Assembly (NCBI GenBank): GCA_964474655.1 | Contig: CAYYTU010000010.1 | Span: forward strand, 1-64,000 | DNA from: CAYYTU01 sp964474655 | GTDB lineage: Bacteria > Chloroflexota > Anaerolineae > B4-G1 | DNA length: 64,000 nt | Direction: 5' to 3' | Shown here: piece after piece, positions 1 through 8,053 of the stretch | How the letters are laid out: every line of letters starts with the position of its first letter | Position numbering within the stretch: position 1 is the stretch's first letter | Notes under the pieces: model-generated | What the model was told of the DNA's origin: nothing | Database searches by the model: none | What the model saw: the letters and a program-made list of their open reading frames with translations, nothing else | Position numbers and translations under genes: made by a program

Positions 1-391
1 GCTGCTTGCTGTGGAAGGTCTGGCTCTTGCCCAGCAGGCTGACGTAGAGTTCATCGCGCGTGTCCCGCTCGATGCGCTGGGCCAGGAACTCGATGGAGAA
101 GTTGCGCAGTAGCCCGGTCACGCCCTGCCCGATGGCAGCCGCGGCGACGCCCAGCGCCAACGTCAGCAGCGCCGCCCGCTCCCAGCCCGGCGTGGTGATC
201 AGATCGAAGGCCCGCCCGATCAGCACCTGGCGGTAGCTGTAGGCCCAGTTGTTCAGCACCGCCGCCAGGATCGTCCCCAGCGGGAAGATGGGGTAGCGGA
301 TGGCGTGAGAGATGATCCAGCGCACCGGCCCGGAGCGGTTGTATTGGTGTTCGTCCTCTAGCGTGAATTCACTTTTAGCCAAGGGGGTCAT
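1..391 (-). CDS. ABC transporter permease/ATP-binding protein, N-terminal part (cut by window edge)
   Basis: The first 130 codons of a minus-strand gene are visible; the rest lies before the window. After a polar N-terminus the translation has two hydrophobic stretches (about residues 30-55 and 75-95), followed by a helix rich in E/R/D ending in a LLGKSQTFH-like segment. That is the usual layout of the first membrane helices and first cytosolic loop of a type I ABC exporter (ABC_membrane domain), normally fused to a C-terminal nucleotide-binding domain. The start is ATG at 391; an in-frame TGA lies immediately before it. It begins 11 bp after the pyrophosphatase stop, so the two are probably co-transcribed. 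The substrate cannot be told from this fragment. Confidence 0.7.
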   Translation of the reverse strand, partial: MTPLAKSEFTLEDEHQYNRSGPVRWIISHAIRYPIFPLGTILAAVLNNWAYSYRQVLIGRAFDLITTPGWERAALLTLALGVAAAAIGQGVTGLLRNFSIEFLAQRIERDTRDELYVSLLGKSQTFHSKQ

Positions 392-402
392 TCACATATG
401 GC

Positions 403-1014
403 TCACTCGCCGTACATCTCATCATAGTCCTCAATTGCGGCTTTCACCACCCGCAGCGCCTCCTTCCGATCCAGCACCTTCTTGATCTCCATCTGAGATT
501 CGCCCCCGGGGACCATCTTATAGGTACTGAAGTAATGCTGCAAACGTTTGACCAGCGCCTCGGGCAACTCAGACACATCCTCAATATTTTTCCAGAACTG
601 ATCATTTTCCAGCACCGCGATGATTTTATCGTCGGCCTCACCGCCGTCAATGGCCTGCAAGCCCCCGACCACCCGGGCGCTGAGGATCACCTCGGAGCGG
701 TTTAGCGGTCTTTCGCTGATGACGCAGACGTCCAACGGGTCGCCATCCCCTCTTTCGGCCTCAGGAGAGAGCGCTAACACATTGCGCCCACAATAGGTGC
801 GCGGAATAAAGCCGTAAAGCGTAGGCGGCTGCGAGGACGTACGTTGGGGCCGGTCCACGAGCATATAGCCAGTGGTCTTATCGACCTCGTACTTGATCAC
901 GTCGAAGGGCGTGATCTCAATATAGGCGTGTACGATGTAAGGAGGATTCGGGCCAACCTCCAACCCATGCCAGGGATGAGGTCGCCAGCGATAGAAAGGT
1001 TTAGGGAATGTCAT
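403..1014 (-). CDS. ppa: Inorganic pyrophosphatase (family I)
   Basis: This soluble enzyme hydrolyses pyrophosphate to phosphate and pulls biosynthetic reactions forward. The family I signature DGDPLDV is at residues 90-96 and carries the metal-binding aspartates. The upstream IEIT...KYEVDK segment (residues 32-46) and the YGFIPRTY segment (67-74) match the conserved substrate-binding strands. At 203 aa it is a little longer than the usual 170-180, with an extended N-terminus (residues 1-25) rich in Trp and Pro. The start at 1014 follows an AGGAGA ribosome site. It is the upstream gene of a pair with the ABC transporter. Function is clear from the motif. Confidence 0.93.
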   Translation of the reverse strand: MTFPKPFYRWRPHPWHGLEVGPNPPYIVHAYIEITPFDVIKYEVDKTTGYMLVDRPQRTSSQPPTLYGFIPRTYCGRNVLALSPEAERGDGDPLDVCVISERPLNRSEVILSARVVGGLQAIDGGEADDKIIAVLENDQFWKNIEDVSELPEALVKRLQHYFSTYKMVPGGESQMEIKKVLDRKEALRVVKAAIEDYDEMYGE

Positions 1015-1224
1015 AGGTGTAATCTCCTTGAGTACTTTGTTGATTGGGTCTTTAGATCAAAGCAGATATGTTACGTCCAACAGCTGTAACTCAGCCACAT
1101 CCTGCGATAGCGCAAGCGTCATACCACATCGCCGCATAGGGATTCCGCCACTACTCCCCCAATCGCGGGGGTGCTTTTGCTCCAGTGCGAAATTTCGAAT
1201 CCAGATACAAGGGGGGCACGCCCC

Positions 1225-1296
1225 ATGCGCGTCAACTTAAGCGTCGATACGTAGAATTTTTGCTCCAGTGGAGTTTGTAACCTCACCGCTTGACCA
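1225..1296 (+). repeat. Interspersed repeat R4, copy a
   Basis: About 72 bp beginning ATGCGCGTCAACTTAAGCG and ending near CTTGACCA. It matches 18181-18253 with only scattered substitutions and small indels. It lies just outside the R1 copies here, whereas the second copy lies inside an R1 copy. Confidence 0.75.
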
Positions 1297-1448
1297 AAAT
1301 GATGACGAGATTCTTTGCGAACACCAAAACGCGGGGTACAAACCCGCTACGAGCCTTAGGTTGACGCCACGCCCTCTCTGAGCTATTGTTGAGCTGCCGA
1401 TCACGCGAAGCCCCAAAGAACTTGTTGATCAAAATGCCGCAAGTATCA

Positions 1449-1603
1449 GGGCAAACGAAGCGATTCTAGGGTAGCCCAGACGCATTAGACTGCCTACAGT
1501 CACGTTTATCGAGCGCATCACCCCCAGCTTCGTTTGCCTTGTTCGCGCCTAAGCACGTTCTGCGGCCTTGAGGGCATTTTTTGCTGGGCGACCTGCTTCG
1601 AAA
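1449..1603 (+). repeat. Interspersed repeat R1, copy a (~155 bp)
   Basis: It starts GGGCAAACGAAGCGATTC, has an internal GCTTCGTTTGCC that is the inverse complement of the start, and ends in CTTCGAAA. The same architecture recurs at 1692, 8054, 18096/18433, 36909, 50737 and, in part, 54500. This is the most diverged full copy. Confidence 0.8.
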
Positions 1604-1691
1604 TCCCGTATCAATCGTGCGCGATCTCCAACTACGCCGACAAAGTATACCCCAAGATCTCCTTTTCATCAACCGCCCGCCCACAACGAAC

Positions 1692-1844
1692 GGGCAAACG
1701 AAGCAGTTCCCAGGCACCCTAGATGCATTAGATTGCCTACAGGCGCGTTTACCGAGCGTATCACCCCCAGCTTCGTTTGCCTTGTTCGCATCTGAGCACA
1801 CTCTGCGGCATTGAAGTCACTTTCGCAGACGATTCGCTTCGAAA
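1692..1844 (+). repeat. Interspersed repeat R1, copy b
   Basis: It has the same orientation as the preceding copy and lies 90 bp after it. The start GGGCAAACGAAGC, the internal AGCTTCGTTTGCC and the ending GACGATTCGCTTCGAAA are all intact. It is closest to the copy at 36909-37061. Confidence 0.85.
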
Positions 1845-1868
1845 ACCAGAGAAAACCGCTCCAATTCC

Positions 1869-1897
1869 TTGACATAAAGAGTGATCTAGTGTATAAA
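1869..1897 (+). promoter_or_regulatory. Sigma70-type promoter for the AOR-family gene
   Basis: TTGACA (1869-1874), 17-bp spacer, TATAAA (1892-1897). Predicted transcription starts near 1904, giving a leader of about 210 nt before the start codon. Confidence 0.7.
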
Positions 1898-2021
1898 GGA
1901 GATGCTTCCCCACATTTACAACTGAACACCTTCCGACTCATTCTGGAACTAACAGGCCAGATGAGCGATAAGGCCTGAGAAGTAATTCTCACGCCCGCCA
2001 CGTTTGCAAAGGGAGCCAATT

Positions 2022-2064
2022 GAGATCCGACGACACGTCGGCTCAAAAAGCTTCCTTTTTGTTT
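2022..2064 (+). promoter_or_regulatory. Structured 5' leader of the AOR-family gene (possible cis-regulatory RNA)
   Basis: The stem GAG-(AT bulge)-CCGACG / CGTCGGCTC with loop ACA is at 2022-2044. It is followed at once by AAAAAG-CTTC-CTTTTT and GTTTT, which can form a second U-rich hairpin. A long leader with stacked hairpins before a tungsten or molybdenum enzyme is where a cofactor-sensing riboswitch could sit, but I cannot match the known consensus by eye. Confidence 0.3.
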
Positions 2065-2114
2065 TCAACCATCAACCGAGACGTTGCCGTCAAACAGAGT
2101 AAGGGAGGTTACAT

Positions 2115-3857
2115 ATGTCTAAGATTCTCCGCGTCAATATGACGGACCGTACCGCAACCTACGAGGACGTACCGGAAGAGTACGCTCACCTTGCAGGTCG
2201 CGGCCTCACATCCACGATGATCTACGACGAGGTAGATCCGACCTGTCATCCACTCGGACCCAACAACAAGTTGATCTTCGCCCCCGGGCTCCTTGCTGGC
2301 ACCGTGGCACCGACCTCGGGCCGCGTCTCCGTGGGCGGCAAATCCCCTCTGACCGGGGGGCTCAAGGAATCGAACGCCGGCACTGACTGGCCGCAGAAGG
2401 TCGGCAAGTTGAACCTGAGAGCCATCGTGGTCGAGGGCTACCCCAAGGACGACGGTTGGTGGGGGTTGCACGTCACCAAGGACGGCGTAGAGTTCTTCAA
2501 GGCCGATGAGTACGCCGACCGCGGTCTCCACGATGTCTTCCCCGATATCTTTGAGCGCTTCGGCGACAAGGTCAGCGTGGCAGCCGTCGGCGTGGGCGGC
2601 GAGAAGAAGATGTCTATGGCCGGTATCTGCTTCAACGATATGAAGGACCGACCCAGCCGTTATTCTGGCCGCGGGGGGCTGGGCGCGGTGATGGGCAGCA
2701 AGGGCCTCAAGTTCATCATCGTGGACGACACCGACGCCCCAGGCGTGGAGATCGCCGACAAGGATCTCTTCGATCAAGGGCGCAAGAAGATGCTGAATGC
2801 GCTCCGCACCCACGACATCACCAAACCCAAGGGGGGATTGAACACCTACGGCACCGCCGTGCTGGTCAACGTCTTGAACGAGGCCGGGGGCTATCCAACC
2901 CGCAACTTCCGCTCAGGGCGCTTCGAGGGCGCCGCCGCCACCTCCGGTGAGGCCATCTTCGAGGGGAACAAAGAGCGCCTGGGCGAGGAGCTCTACAACC
3001 ACGGCTGCCACCCTGGTTGCGTCATCCAGTGCTCCAACACCTGGCACGACGAGGATGGCGAGGAGATGGTCTCCTGCATCGAGTACGAATCAACCTGGGC
3101 CCTGGGCGCTAACTGTGGCATCGACGACCTGGACGCCATTGCGGAGATGATCTGGCTGTGCAACGATCTGGGCATCGACACCATCGAGGCCGGCGGCACC
3201 ATCGCGGTGGCCATGGACGCCGGGCTAGCCGAGTTCGGCGACAGCGATGCGGCCATCAAGTGGCTCGATGAGGACATCCGCGAGGGTACGCCGCTGGGCC
3301 ACATCCTGGGCCAGGGAGCCGCGACCACGGGCAAGGTCTTCGGTTGGCATCGCGTGCCCGCTTGCAAGGGTCAGAATATGCCGGCCTACGAGCCCCGCGC
3401 CGTCAAAGGCATCGGCATCACCTACGCCACCAGCACCATGGGCGCCGATCATACCGCCGGCTACACCATCGCCCCGGAGATTCTGGCCGTCGGCGGCGAC
3501 GTGGATCAGTTCGACGTGGACAAGGCAGAACTATCGCGGGCTTTCCAGCAGACTACGGCCTTCATCGATATGTCCGGCCACTGCCTCTTCATCGCCTTCG
3601 CCATCCTGGACATCGCCGAGGGTTTCGAGGGCCTGGTGGAGGAGTGCAACGGCGTGCTGGACACCGATTGGACGGGAGATGATGTGACCCGCATCGGGCA
3701 GGAGATTCTGGATAAGGAGCTGGCCTTCAACGAGGCCGCCGGCTTCACCAAGGCCGATGATCGCATCCCCGAGTTCATGACGTACGAGAAGCTCCCGCCC
3801 CACGACGTCGTCTGGGACGTGCCGAACGAGACGCTGGACGCCGTGTTCGGGAAGTAA
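2115..3857 (+). CDS. Aldehyde:ferredoxin oxidoreductase family protein (tungsten enzyme)
   Basis: Enzymes of this family oxidise aldehydes to carboxylic acids in the cytosol and pass electrons to ferredoxin, using a tungsten bis-pterin and one 4Fe-4S cluster. The N-terminus (ILRVNMTDRT, then LAGRGLTS) and the RYSGRGGLGAVMGSKGLK segment near residue 190 are typical of the pterin-binding N-domain. Likely cluster ligands are C298, C302 and C306 (CHPGCVIQC) and C490 (SGHC). The first cysteines are spaced CX3CX3C rather than the CX2CX3C of the Pyrococcus enzyme. Length (580 aa) is near normal. The start follows AAGGGAGGT. No cofactor-synthesis gene is adjacent. The acyl-CoA synthetase downstream suggests aldehyde or acid metabolism; the substrate is unknown. 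Confidence 0.9.
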   Translation: MSKILRVNMTDRTATYEDVPEEYAHLAGRGLTSTMIYDEVDPTCHPLGPNNKLIFAPGLLAGTVAPTSGRVSVGGKSPLTGGLKESNAGTDWPQKVGKLNLRAIVVEGYPKDDGWWGLHVTKDGVEFFKADEYADRGLHDVFPDIFERFGDKVSVAAVGVGGEKKMSMAGICFNDMKDRPSRYSGRGGLGAVMGSKGLKFIIVDDTDAPGVEIADKDLFDQGRKKMLNALRTHDITKPKGGLNTYGTAVLVNVLNEAGGYPTRNFRSGRFEGAAATSGEAIFEGNKERLGEELYNHGCHPGCVIQCSNTWHDEDGEEMVSCIEYESTWALGANCGIDDLDAIAEMIWLCNDLGIDTIEAGGTIAVAMDAGLAEFGDSDAAIKWLDEDIREGTPLGHILGQGAATTGKVFGWHRVPACKGQNMPAYEPRAVKGIGITYATSTMGADHTAGYTIAPEILAVGGDVDQFDVDKAELSRAFQQTTAFIDMSGHCLFIAFAILDIAEGFEGLVEECNGVLDTDWTGDDVTRIGQEILDKELAFNEAAGFTKADDRIPEFMTYEKLPPHDVVWDVPNETLDAVFGK

Positions 3858-3880
3858 ACGCTTCATCAACGCCTGAGACG

Positions 3881-3916
3881 AGAAACCGTCGGGGGCTCCA
3901 CCCGGCGGTTTTCTCT
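3881..3916 (+). terminator. Intrinsic terminator after the AOR-family gene
   Basis: A GAAACCGTCGGG / CCCGGCGGTTTTC stem (one bulge) with loop GGCTC, followed by a T-rich CTCTTTC tail, 24 bp after the stop codon. Confidence 0.7.
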
Positions 3917-4078
3917 TTCGAGGGTCTTAAATAATTGCTCTTCGTGCGATGGCGTGGGCCATCCCACGCCATTGAGCCCCCGTCTCGGGAACCCCAATCG
4001 GCCCGAGGACGGGCCTCTGAGCGAATTTTTTCAGTCTCTTTCGTGGCGCTCAGCCCGACTCGGCGACTCAAACCTAGC

Positions 4079-4106
4079 TTGCCTCTTTTCCCGTCCTGCC
4101 TATAAT
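4079..4106 (+). promoter_or_regulatory. Sigma70-type promoter for the acyl-CoA synthetase gene
   Basis: TTGCCT (4079-4084), 16-bp spacer, perfect TATAAT (4101-4106). The start point near 4113 leaves a leader of about 110 nt. Confidence 0.65.
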
Positions 4107-4159
4107 CCAAGCGTTATGCTTGCTATCTTGACGGCGCATCGTGGACATAAACCTCGAAC

Positions 4160-4193
4160 GGGCCTGGCGGCCCCTTCGGGGTTATTTTATTTT
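4160..4193 (+). promoter_or_regulatory. Overlapping alternative hairpins in the acyl-CoA synthetase leader (possible attenuator)
   Basis: GGGCC-TGGC-GGCCC (4160-4173) and CCCC-TTC-GGGG (4171-4181) share the bases 4171-4173, so they exclude each other. The second is followed by TTATTTTATTTT, like a weak terminator. Confidence 0.35.
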
Positions 4194-4224
4194 GGACCCT
4201 TTACAACGCTAGGAGGATACGACT

Positions 4225-6333
4225 GTGGATCGAGATGTTCTAGATGGTCTTTTGCGTCCTCAATCAATCGCCGTGGTGGGCGCCTCCACCACAAAAGGTA
4301 AAATCGGCCACACCGTGGTCGAAAAGATCCTGGAAGGCGGTTATGAGGGAGAGGTGTACCCAATCAACCCGAAGGCTGATGAAATTCTGAGACTGAAAGC
4401 CTACCCATCTGTGCTGGATGTCCCCGGCGAGATCGACGCCGCCGTCATCGTCGTGCCAGCGCCCACCGTGCCCCAGGTAGCCAAGGAGTGCGGCGAGAAG
4501 GGTGTCAAGGGCTTGATCATCATCGCATCCGGCTTCAGCGAGGCCGGTCATCCCGAGCTGGAAGAAGAGGTGGTCAAGATCGCCCGCCAGTACGGCATGC
4601 GCGTGCTAGGTCCCAACGTAGTCGGCATCCTCTCCAACTCCGACAAATGTAACGCCTCCTTCGCGCCGTTCCTGCCCCTGCCCGGCAAGGCCGCGATGGT
4701 CTCTCAGAGCGGGGCCCTGCTGGTGGCAATGGACGCTTCTACCTACACCCGCAACGTCGGCTTCGACAAGATGATCCCACTCGGCAACACGTCCGATGTC
4801 AACTTCGGCGACGTGATCGAATGGCTGAACGAGGATGAAAACGTGACCTGCATCTCGCTCTATATCGAGGGGATGAAAGACGGACGTCACTTCATCGAGG
4901 CAACCTGCGCATCGAAAAAACCGATCGTGGCGCTGAAATCCGGCGTCTCCAAGCACGGCGCGGCGGCGGCCGCCTCCCACACCGGCTCGCTGGCCGGCTC
5001 GGGCGAGGTCTACACAGCCGCTTTCGATCAGACCGGCGTGGTCCACGCCGACAGCCTGAACAATCTCTTCGACCGGACGCAAGCATTATCGCTCCAGCCG
5101 GCGATGGAAGGCACCAACTTGCTGGTCATCACCAACGGAGGCGGCGTAGGCGTGCTCTCGACCGATGCCGCCGAGCGCTACGACCTCCCGCTCCAGTTCG
5201 CGCCGGACGACTTGCAAGCTGAGCTGAAGACCTATATGCCGGAATACGGCTCGGCCAAAAACCCGGTCGATCTGACCGGCATGGTGCGGGCCGAACACTA
5301 CTACGGCTCGGTCAGCTGCGCCCTCAAGCACGACTGGGTCGATGCGCTAGTGGTGCTCTATTGTCGCACGCCGATGACCGACCCGATGAAAATCGCTGAG
5401 GGCATCTGTGAAGCCGTCAACGACGCCGATCAGACCGATAAGCCAGTAGCAGTCTCCTTCATCGGCGGCGAAGCATCGGACGAGGCGATGCAGTGGCTGG
5501 TGGAGCAGGGACTGCCGGCCTACGATGAGCCAAGCGCGGCCGTCAACGCCATCGCCGCCCTGCACGAATACGCACAGAATCACATCGCCGAGCCCTTCCA
5601 GCCCTTCGACGACGCCGACGAGGAACTGGCGCGCTCCATCATAGAGCAGGCCCAGGCCGAGGGCCGCAGTCACCTGACCGAGATCGAATCTCACCGCGTC
5701 TTCCAGGCCTACGGCCTGCCGGTGGCGGAGACAGCTCTGGCAACCGATGAGGACGAAGCCGTCGCGCGGGCGGACGAGATCGGCTACCCGGTCGCGATGA
5801 AGATCGCCTCGCCCGACGTGCTTCACAAATCGGACACCGGCGGAGTCGAGATCGACGTCCAAAACGCGGATATGGTGCGCGAGGCTTACCGGGCCATCCT
5901 GGAGAACGTCCGGGCCCGCCAGGCCGACGCCGAGATTGAGGGCCTCGTCGTGCAGGCGATGGCACCTTCCGGGGGAACGGAGGTGATCCTGGGCTCGGTG
6001 AACGATCTCTCGTTTGGACCGACAGTGATGTTTGGGCTGGGCGGCATCTTCGTGGAGGTGTTGAACGACGTCGTCTTCCGCGTCGCGCCCATTTCCAAGA
6101 GGGTGGCGCACGATATGCTGACCGACGTCGATAGCGCGCCGATCCTGGAGGGGGTGCGCGGGGAGAAGCCCCGCGATCGTCAGGCGCTGGCCGAGGCACT
6201 CAGCCGCTACTCGCAGCTGGTCACGGACCTGGGCGATCTGATCGCTGAGTCCGATGCCAACCCGGCCATCGTCTACGCCGAGGGCCAGGGGCTAACGATC
6301 GTGGACGCCCGGATCATTCTGAAGACCTCGTAA
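4225..6333 (+). CDS. Acetate/acyl-CoA ligase (ADP-forming), fused alpha-beta type
   Basis: It interconverts acyl-CoA + ADP + Pi with acid + CoA + ATP in the cytosol, a typical energy-conserving step in fermenting and acid-using anaerobes. The order is: CoA-binding Rossmann domain (VVGAST near residue 14), two succinyl-CoA-ligase-like domains, and a C-terminal ATP-grasp domain (about 470-702; AMKIASPDVLHKSDTGG near 528). The phosphohistidine candidate is H252 in ASHTGSLAG. Length (702 aa) is normal for the fused form. The GTG start at 4225 sits 8 bp after AGGAGG. It stands alone with its own promoter. The acyl specificity is not readable. Its last codon overlaps a mobile repeat (6331-6489). 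Confidence 0.92.
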   Translation: MDRDVLDGLLRPQSIAVVGASTTKGKIGHTVVEKILEGGYEGEVYPINPKADEILRLKAYPSVLDVPGEIDAAVIVVPAPTVPQVAKECGEKGVKGLIIIASGFSEAGHPELEEEVVKIARQYGMRVLGPNVVGILSNSDKCNASFAPFLPLPGKAAMVSQSGALLVAMDASTYTRNVGFDKMIPLGNTSDVNFGDVIEWLNEDENVTCISLYIEGMKDGRHFIEATCASKKPIVALKSGVSKHGAAAAASHTGSLAGSGEVYTAAFDQTGVVHADSLNNLFDRTQALSLQPAMEGTNLLVITNGGGVGVLSTDAAERYDLPLQFAPDDLQAELKTYMPEYGSAKNPVDLTGMVRAEHYYGSVSCALKHDWVDALVVLYCRTPMTDPMKIAEGICEAVNDADQTDKPVAVSFIGGEASDEAMQWLVEQGLPAYDEPSAAVNAIAALHEYAQNHIAEPFQPFDDADEELARSIIEQAQAEGRSHLTEIESHRVFQAYGLPVAETALATDEDEAVARADEIGYPVAMKIASPDVLHKSDTGGVEIDVQNADMVREAYRAILENVRARQADAEIEGLVVQAMAPSGGTEVILGSVNDLSFGPTVMFGLGGIFVEVLNDVVFRVAPISKRVAHDMLTDVDSAPILEGVRGEKPRDRQALAEALSRYSQLVTDLGDLIAESDANPAIVYAEGQGLTIVDARIILKTS

Positions 6334-6489
6334 TACTACAACGAGGATTCGCTCCGACAGACTTCCGAAGTCACCAAATTTACTTTCAGGGACAATCTGC
6401 TCAATCAAAGAGTATCTCCTGGGGCAATGTGTTCCCCGGCAGACAGGCTTCGGAAGTCTGGTTTTGCTCAAGGTCTCGTTGTAGTGGTA
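6331..6489. repeat. TA-flanked MITE-like element R3, copy a (159 bp)
   Basis: The ends are TA-ATACTACAACGAG and, inverted, TA-CCACTACAACGAG. Inside is a second inverted pair, CAGACTTCCGAAGTC (from about 6353) and AGGCTTCGGAAGTCTG (from about 6445). Flanking TA dinucleotides fit a TA target duplication. The left TA is the first two bases of the TAA stop of the preceding gene. No ORF of useful size lies inside. Confidence 0.75.
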
Positions 6490-6535
6490 AGCAGTCACGC
6501 GCTATTCTCGCACAAGCAGATCACGGCTCAAGCGC

Positions 6536-7336
6536 TTACGGCCAAGGCTCAATCGCCAGCTGGCTTACCTCCAGCCATTGACGTCCAGACGCTCCCAGCA
6601 GTCCCCAGCCAAACCGGATCCACGGTTTCACGATCATATACTGGTTATCCAGCCAGATCACGAAGCCCAACGGCCCGTGCGGCGCGGGGGCTTTTTCCAG
6701 CACTGGCTCGCCGTCGACGGAGAACGCGACCACATCCTCGCGCCATGCAATTACATACGTATGCCAAGCAGTCATCGACGTCTCCACAGCCGCCTCACAT
6801 ACGTTCAGCGCCCGCTGTACGGGCGGCCATATCGCGCGGTAAAGCGGACGTACGTTCATCAACAACGCAGCCGGCAGCGCGATCGGCGCCAGCAGGAGGG
6901 CCACCGGGCGCAAGGCATCAATGGTAGCGGCCTTCCAGCCTTGACCGGGCGTCTCCATATCGATCTTCATATCCGAGGGCGACGATCCGTAGAAGAACCA
7001 GAGCGCCCGCGGCAAAGTCGGCACGCGCCGTTCCGTCATCATAAACGGATCATTCCAGAAGCCGAAGCCAGCGGTGCCGGACAGATCGGAGAACGAATGA
7101 GAGAAACGCGCCCGCACGGTCAGGCGCAGCGGCGGGCGCCAGGGGAAGCGACGACGGGGAAGGCCTTGATAGTCGTCAAGCTGGGCATTGGTATACTGCC
7201 GCGAAGTCGTATCGTGATTGACGAAGCGAAGCGTGGCCCCGTCCAGGGAGCATTCCAACGCCCCGTTGCCAACGAGGTAGCGCCTCCAACGCGATGCCAG
7301 CGGACTTGCGAAATCCTCGTGAACGGACGTCATCAT
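6536..7336 (-). CDS. ConA-like lectin/glucanase-fold protein with an internal hydrophobic segment
   Basis: The family assignment is from pattern only. The strands GFGFWNDPF (90-98), WHTYVIAWRED-VVAFSVDGE (191-210) and GPLGFVIWLDNQY (221-233) look like the beta-sandwich of laminin-G or GH16-like proteins that bind or cut glycans; no catalytic motif stands out. A strongly hydrophobic stretch at 144-162 interrupts the sandwich and could be a membrane hairpin or buried insertion. There is no signal peptide. Its ATG overlaps the stop of the upstream cupin gene (ATGATG), so the two are translationally coupled and probably act together. The exact role is unknown. Confidence 0.7.
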   Translation of the reverse strand: MMTSVHEDFASPLASRWRRYLVGNGALECSLDGATLRFVNHDTTSRQYTNAQLDDYQGLPRRRFPWRPPLRLTVRARFSHSFSDLSGTAGFGFWNDPFMMTERRVPTLPRALWFFYGSSPSDMKIDMETPGQGWKAATIDALRPVALLLAPIALPAALLMNVRPLYRAIWPPVQRALNVCEAAVETSMTAWHTYVIAWREDVVAFSVDGEPVLEKAPAPHGPLGFVIWLDNQYMIVKPWIRFGWGLLGASGRQWLEVSQLAIEPWP

Positions 7337-8004
7337 CCGGTTTCGCGCGTCAGCCGCACCAAGGACGTATCGTTTGAACTGGAGAGGCGATAAACCGTCC
7401 CGCGCGGCACCACCGTAAAATCGCCCGGGTGGAGGTGAAGAAAGGTTGAGGTGGTCTGTAAGGTAGCGGTACCCTCCAGGACGTAGAAGAACCGATCGTG
7501 GACAACCGGAAAATCAACGGGCCACATGCCCTCGCCGCGAGCGATGCGCAACATCGTATCATCGATGCGCGCCACAGACTGGAAGCGAAACATCTCCTCC
7601 ACCGCGTCCACGACTCCGTAGAGATTAACGCTTTCCAGCTGCTGATCCTGTTCCACCGTGTAGAGGCGGCGTCGCCCGTCTTTTCGCCCGGCGAGGAAGC
7701 CACAGCGCAACAGAAGCACAGCCGCGATCTCCGGCGAGCGAGAGCGATGCTTGAGCCCCTTGGGCACCACGGCGAGCTCGGCCGGATAGAGATCCACGGT
7801 GCCCCATTCGCTATCCAGGAACATCACCCCGTCGTAAACCCAGAAGATCTCGTCAATATCGACGTGTCTGTGCCATTGGAGCTCATCCTGGCAAAGGTAG
7901 ATACTCACCACGATATCGCTGACGTAAGCGACGTTCACCATCGCAAACGGCTCATCGAGCTGATCTGCAATATCGAAAACGTTGAGCTTGGTCAATTCAC
8001 TCAT
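7333..8004 (-). CDS. Double-cupin protein (mannose-6-P isomerase/homogentisate dioxygenase-like fold)
   Basis: Two cupin barrels in tandem. The first has a full metal site: HRHVDIDE followed by six residues and G (motif 1), and PKGLKH (motif 2). The second, ending LHPGDFTVVPRGT, lacks the paired histidines and is probably structural. Such proteins are small-molecule isomerases, dioxygenases or sensors; the substrate cannot be named. The frame stays open to 8052, but that extension runs into a repeat element. A promoter (8012-8039) places the transcript start on the A of the ATG at 8004, so I chose that start and predict a leaderless mRNA. It is coupled to the ConA-like gene. Confidence 0.75.
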   Translation of the reverse strand: MSELTKLNVFDIADQLDEPFAMVNVAYVSDIVVSIYLCQDELQWHRHVDIDEIFWVYDGVMFLDSEWGTVDLYPAELAVVPKGLKHRSRSPEIAAVLLLRCGFLAGRKDGRRRLYTVEQDQQLESVNLYGVVDAVEEMFRFQSVARIDDTMLRIARGEGMWPVDFPVVHDRFFYVLEGTATLQTTSTFLHLHPGDFTVVPRGTVYRLSSSNDTSLVRLTRETG

Positions 8005-8011
8005 CAAACGC

Positions 8012-8039
8012 ATTATACCCTCTACCCCAGGGCGAGCAA
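8012..8039 (-). promoter_or_regulatory. Promoter of the cupin gene giving a leaderless transcript
   Basis: On the minus strand: TTGCTC (8039-8034), 16-bp spacer, TATAAT (8017-8012), then 7 bp to the ATG at 8004. No Shine-Dalgarno sequence precedes that ATG. Confidence 0.6.
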
Positions 8040-8053
8040 GCGTTCTACCCAAC

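Larger units (their letters stand above)
1015..1868. other. Repeat-rich spacer without a convincing gene
   Basis: This 850-bp stretch holds three repeat copies (1225-1296, 1449-1603, 1692-1844) and a 24-bp hairpin-like repeat at 1331-1354 (GCGGGGT...ACCCGC) that recurs at 36107-36130 with two differences. The open frames here translate repeat sequence and have no family resemblance, so none is called as a gene. Confidence 0.7.

Noticed and set aside
1466..2046. Overlapping minus-strand open frames of 111 and 125 codons
   Set aside because: They translate R1 repeat sequence; the same peptide pieces (KANEAGG, KRACRQSNAS) reappear at 8071-8295, another R1 copy, in frames with no start signals.
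5347..6199. Long open frames antisense to the acyl-CoA synthetase
   Set aside because: Typical shadows in GC-rich coding sequence; Arg/Pro/Gly-rich translations without motifs.
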